From an uncultured Anaerolineaceae bacterium (GTDB lineage: Bacteria; Chloroflexota; Anaerolineae; Anaerolineales; Anaerolineaceae), in NCBI GenBank assembly GCA_937890875.1, contig CALAEB010000602.1, positions 1 to 7,590 of the forward strand: DNA of 7,590 bases. The letters are read 5' to 3'. This document shows, one piece after another, positions 4,623-7,590 of the stretch. Within the stretch, counting starts at the first letter, position 1. Each line of letters opens with the position of its first letter. A program made the translations under genes and the position numbers. The notes beneath the pieces are model-generated. The model was not told the DNA's origin and made no database searches. It saw nothing but the letters and a program-made list of their open reading frames with translations.

Positions 4623-6290
4623 ATGCGTTCAGACAATATCAAAAAAGGAATTGAACATGCGCCGCATCGAGCGTTGCTCAAATCGACCGGAGTTACCGAC
4701 GCGGACATGCAGAAGCCTTTCATCGCAATCGTTAATGCTTATATCGACATTGTTCCGGGGCATTTCCATCTGCAAAGCTTTGGCCGCCGGATCAAAGAAG
4801 CTGTCCGGGCTGCCGGCGGTGTCCCGTTTGAATTCAATACGATCGGTGTGGATGACGGCATAGCCATGGGGCATCCGGGGATGAAATATTCTCTCCCCTC
4901 CCGTGAACTGATCGCTGACAGTGTCGAAACCATGATCGAGGCGCACCAGTTTGACGGCATGATTTGTATCCCCAATTGCGACAAAATCGTCCCCGGTATG
5001 ATGATGGCGGCGCTGCGCGTCGACATCCCGGCGATTTTTGTTTCCGGCGGTCCGATGGCTGCCGGCCGTTCACCGGACGGAGACGTTTTGGATCTGATTT
5101 CCGTATTTGAAGGCGTCGGAGCCTATCAAAGCGGACGGATCGATGCCGGCCGGCTGAAGATGATCGAAGATTACGCTTGTCCGTCCTGCGGATCCTGTTC
5201 GGGAATGTTCACAGCAAACAGTATGAATTGTCTGATGGCGGTGCTGGGGCTGGCGCTGCCTTATAACGGCAGTGCGCTGGCGCTCACGGCTGAGCGCGAG
5301 AAAATGGCAGCGCGTGCCGCTGCGCTGATCCTTGAATTAATCGAACAAAATATTACCCCCCGGCAGATTGTCACGACCGAGGCGCTGGATGACGCCTTTG
5401 CGCTGGATATGGCGATGGGCGGTTCTTCCAACACGGTGCTGCACGCGCTGGCGCTGGCCAACGAAGCCGGGATCGATTATTCGCTGGAGCGCATTAATGC
5501 GATCGCCGACCGGATTCCGCATCTGTGTAAGGTGAGCCCCTCCGGAAAATGGCATATGGAAGACGTCCATCGGGCCGGCGGTGTTCCTGCCATTCTGAAT
5601 GAAATTAACGCGCACAGCGACGGTTTGCACCTGGACCGGATCACGGTGTCCGGCAGGACGCTGCGAGAAAATATTGCCGGTGCGAAAATTCTTGACCCCG
5701 AAGTAATCCATCCTTATGAACAGGCTTATTCTTCCCGCGGCGGCCTGGCGATCCTGTTCGGGAATTTATGCCCGAACGGCGCGGTGATCAAGACGGCCGG
5801 GGTTTCCGCCGGAATGCAGACTTTCGCCGGACCGGCGCGGATTTACGATTCACAGGAAGCGGCGCTGAAAGGAATTCTGGGGGGCGAGGTTCAGGCCGGA
5901 GATGTGGTGGTGATCCGGTATGAAGGACCGAAAGGCGGCCCCGGCATGCAGGAAATGCTTAGCCCGACCAGCGCGATTATGGGGATGGGCTTGGGAGACA
6001 AAACGGCGCTGATTACCGACGGCCGGTTTTCCGGCGGTACCCGCGGCGCCTGTATCGGACATGTATCACCGGAGGCGGCTGCGCGGGGTCCGATTGCCGC
6101 ACTGGAAGCGGGCGACATCATCGAGATCGACCTGAATTCCCGCAGTCTTAACGTCCGTCTGGCGGACGCAGTGATTCAGGAGCGGCTGGCTGCGCTGCCG
6201 GCTTTCGAGTCAAAGGTTAACAGCCGCTGGCTGCGGCGGTATTCCGCCATGGTCACCAGCGCAGATACCGGCGCTGTATTGAACAGTTGA
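4623..6290 (+). CDS. ilvD: Dihydroxy-acid dehydratase IlvD
   Basis: Dehydrates 2,3-dihydroxy-isovalerate and 2,3-dihydroxy-3-methylvalerate to the keto acids that become valine, leucine and isoleucine; a cytosolic Fe-S and Mg enzyme. At 555 residues it has full family length. Conserved blocks include [15 protein letters not shown] (70-84), [14 protein letters not shown] (89-102), CIPNCDK (115-121), [10 protein letters not shown] (140-149), [18 protein letters not shown] (186-203), MEDVHRAGG (312-320), [14 protein letters not shown] (432-445) and DGRFSGG (466-472, Ser470 likely the catalytic base). C119 and C192 match cluster ligands. The position that is Cys in the Bacillus CNSYID motif is Val here ([11 protein letters not shown]), resembling the E. 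coli-type enzyme with an oxygen-labile [4Fe-4S] cluster. ATG 4623 follows GGAGGAG by about 3-5 nt. First structural gene after the attenuator, with ilvB 41 bp downstream. Confidence 0.97.
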   Translation: MRSDNIKKGIEHAPHRALLKSTGVTDADMQKPFIAIVNAYIDIVPGHFHLQSFGRRIKEAVRAAGGVPFEFNTIGVDDGIAMGHPGMKYSLPSRELIADSVETMIEAHQFDGMICIPNCDKIVPGMMMAALRVDIPAIFVSGGPMAAGRSPDGDVLDLISVFEGVGAYQSGRIDAGRLKMIEDYACPSCGSCSGMFTANSMNCLMAVLGLALPYNGSALALTAEREKMAARAAALILELIEQNITPRQIVTTEALDDAFALDMAMGGSSNTVLHALALANEAGIDYSLERINAIADRIPHLCKVSPSGKWHMEDVHRAGGVPAILNEINAHSDGLHLDRITVSGRTLRENIAGAKILDPEVIHPYEQAYSSRGGLAILFGNLCPNGAVIKTAGVSAGMQTFAGPARIYDSQEAALKGILGGEVQAGDVVVIRYEGPKGGPGMQEMLSPTSAIMGMGLGDKTALITDGRFSGGTRGACIGHVSPEAAARGPIAALEAGDIIEIDLNSRSLNVRLADAVIQERLAALPAFESKVNSRWLRRYSAMVTSADTGAVLNS

Positions 6291-6331
6291 TTGGCGCCTT
6301 TTATGAAGAAGAGAGAAAACAGGAGCAACGC

Positions 6332-7590
6332 ATGAAATTATCCGGTGCACAAATTGTTTGGGAGGCCTTGCGGCGGGAAAATGTGGATGTGGTTTTCGGT
6401 TATCCCGGCGGCGCAGCACTTCCGATTTATGACGCTTTGGTTGACAGTCCGATCCGGCATGTGCTGGTTCGCCATGAGCAGGGCGCCGCGCATATGGCGG
6501 ACGGTTATGCGCGCGCTTCCGGCAAGGTCGGTGTGGTTTTGGCGACCTCCGGACCGGGGGCGACGAATCTGGTCACCGGAATTGTGACAGCACAAATGGA
6601 TTCCGTTCCGATAGTCTGTATCACGGGGCAAGTTGTCAGCGCGCTGATCGGTTATGATGCGTTTCAGGAAACTGACGTGGTCGGAATCACACTCCCGGTC
6701 ACCAAACATAATTATCTGATTACGGACGTGCATGAAATCGCTCCCACGATCCATGAGGCTTTTCATATCGCCCGAAGCGGGAAACCGGGTCCGGTCCTGA
6801 TCGATATCACGAAAGACGCCCAGCAGGCAGAGATTGAATGGGAGTTCGATTTGCAGGAAGTCCACCTCCCGGGTTTCCGGCCGGATCTGAGCCCGCTTCA
6901 ATCAGATTTTGAGCGGGCGGTGAAGATGATCCAGTCCGCTCAAAAGCCGCTGATTCTGGCCGGTCATGGTGTGTTGATCAGTCAGGCGATGGATGAAGTG
7001 CTGGCGTTTGCCGAACGCATGCAGATCCCGGTCGCCAGTACGCTTTTAGGGCTGAGCGGTTTTCCGGATGCGCATCCGCTTTCCGTCGGCCTGATGGGGA
7101 TGCACGGAGCGGCCTGGGTGAATCAGAGCATCCAAAATGCGGATCTGCTGCTGGCGTTCGGGATGCGTTTCGATGACCGGGTTACCGGGAAACTGGCAAA
7201 TTTTGCCCCCAACGCGCTGAAACTCCATGTTGAAATTGACCCTTCCGAAGTCAATAAGACAGTTCTCGCCGATCTTGCGCTGGTCGGCGATCTGAAAACG
7301 ATCTTGCAGAGGTTACTGCCGATGCTGGAACCGGCGGAGCATCCGGAATGGCTGGCGGCGATTGCAGACTGGAAAAAGGCCGCGGCTGTGTATGACATTA
7401 AACGCTTGCCGGAAAACGGGCGTCTGTATCCGGCGCATGTGATTTCGGAACTGTGGCGCTGTACCGGCGGGGAAGCACTGGTGGTATCGGATGTCGGGCA
7501 GAACCAGATGTGGGCCGCGCAATATTATCAGCATGATCAGCCGAGGACCGCGATCACCTCCGGTGGTCTGGGGACGATGGGATTCGGGCT
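6332..7590 (+). CDS. ilvB: Acetolactate synthase large subunit IlvB (3' end cut by window edge)
   Basis: Thiamine-pyrophosphate and FAD enzyme that condenses pyruvate with pyruvate or 2-ketobutyrate, the first common step to branched-chain amino acids. The frame is open to the right edge (419 full codons of about 550-590 expected). Visible are GYPGG (23-27), RHEQGAAHMADGYARASGK (47-65) with catalytic Glu49, TSGPGATNL (72-80), ITGQV (97-101), FQETD (111-115), GPVLIDITKD near residues 152-161, and FGMRFDDRVTGK in the FAD-binding central domain. The C-terminal segment that binds the TPP diphosphate and Mg is mostly outside the window, so completeness cannot be judged. AGGAG (6321-6325) is well placed before ATG 6332. 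It follows ilvD by 41 bp on the same strand and is likely cotranscribed. The regulatory subunit gene (ilvN) may follow outside. It needs the cofactor whose synthesis genes lie at the left of the window. Confidence 0.97.
   Translation, partial: MKLSGAQIVWEALRRENVDVVFGYPGGAALPIYDALVDSPIRHVLVRHEQGAAHMADGYARASGKVGVVLATSGPGATNLVTGIVTAQMDSVPIVCITGQVVSALIGYDAFQETDVVGITLPVTKHNYLITDVHEIAPTIHEAFHIARSGKPGPVLIDITKDAQQAEIEWEFDLQEVHLPGFRPDLSPLQSDFERAVKMIQSAQKPLILAGHGVLISQAMDEVLAFAERMQIPVASTLLGLSGFPDAHPLSVGLMGMHGAAWVNQSIQNADLLLAFGMRFDDRVTGKLANFAPNALKLHVEIDPSEVNKTVLADLALVGDLKTILQRLLPMLEPAEHPEWLAAIADWKKAAAVYDIKRLPENGRLYPAHVISELWRCTGGEALVVSDVGQNQMWAAQYYQHDQPRTAITSGGLGTMGFG

Noticed and set aside
4364..4723. 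Minus-strand ORF of 119 codons across the ilv leader
   Set aside because: It runs antisense through the leader peptide, attenuator terminator and ilvD start, and has no family resemblance.
6303..6335. 10-codon ORF between ilvD and ilvB whose stop overlaps the ilvB start as ATGA
   Set aside because: No Shine-Dalgarno sequence before its ATG, and ilvB has its own good AGGAG. The overlap is probably chance.

Overview
This window holds ordinary bacterial biosynthetic genes controlled by what appear to be two RNA regulatory devices. They are laid out as two divergent blocks around a gene for a cyclic-di-GMP-type phosphodiesterase. The organism cannot be named from the sequence. The strong AGGAG-type ribosome binding sites, intrinsic terminators, THI-box riboswitch and amino-acid spacing of IlvD/IlvB fit a Bacillota- or Chloroflexota-like bacterium. 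The dihydroxy-acid dehydratase looks like the cluster type lacking the first ligand cysteine, which suits an anaerobe. This placement is tentative.

Left block (1-2580, minus strand): a thiamine operon reading leftward, thiM - thiE - thiL. thiL is cut by the left edge. ThiM phosphorylates hydroxyethylthiazole, ThiE joins the product to HMP-PP to give thiamine phosphate, and ThiL phosphorylates that to thiamine pyrophosphate (TPP). thiM and thiE overlap by ATGA. Upstream of thiM lie an extended -10 promoter, a clear TPP riboswitch aptamer and a terminator hairpin, so TPP probably shuts the operon off by premature termination.

Middle (2581-4312): about 450 bases without a convincing protein gene. 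This stretch holds a candidate short transcript ending in a hairpin plus T7, then a plus-strand gene for a 426-residue protein with an HD domain followed by a full HD-GYP domain. The gene ends in a 12-bp inverted repeat.

Right block (4313-7590, plus strand): an ilv attenuator followed by ilvD and ilvB (cut by the right edge). A 40-codon leader ORF, too short for usual gene calling, carries eight consecutive Val/Ile/Leu codons. It is followed by a GC-rich terminator with a T7 tail just before the ilvD ribosome binding site. Hand pairing also finds a plausible antiterminator and a weaker protector pairing in the positions that classical attenuation requires. The promoter -10 lies so close to the leader AUG that the leader message may be leaderless.

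No mobile element, CRISPR array, tRNA or rRNA was seen. The most interesting content is regulatory RNA; I did not see an obviously new multi-gene system.
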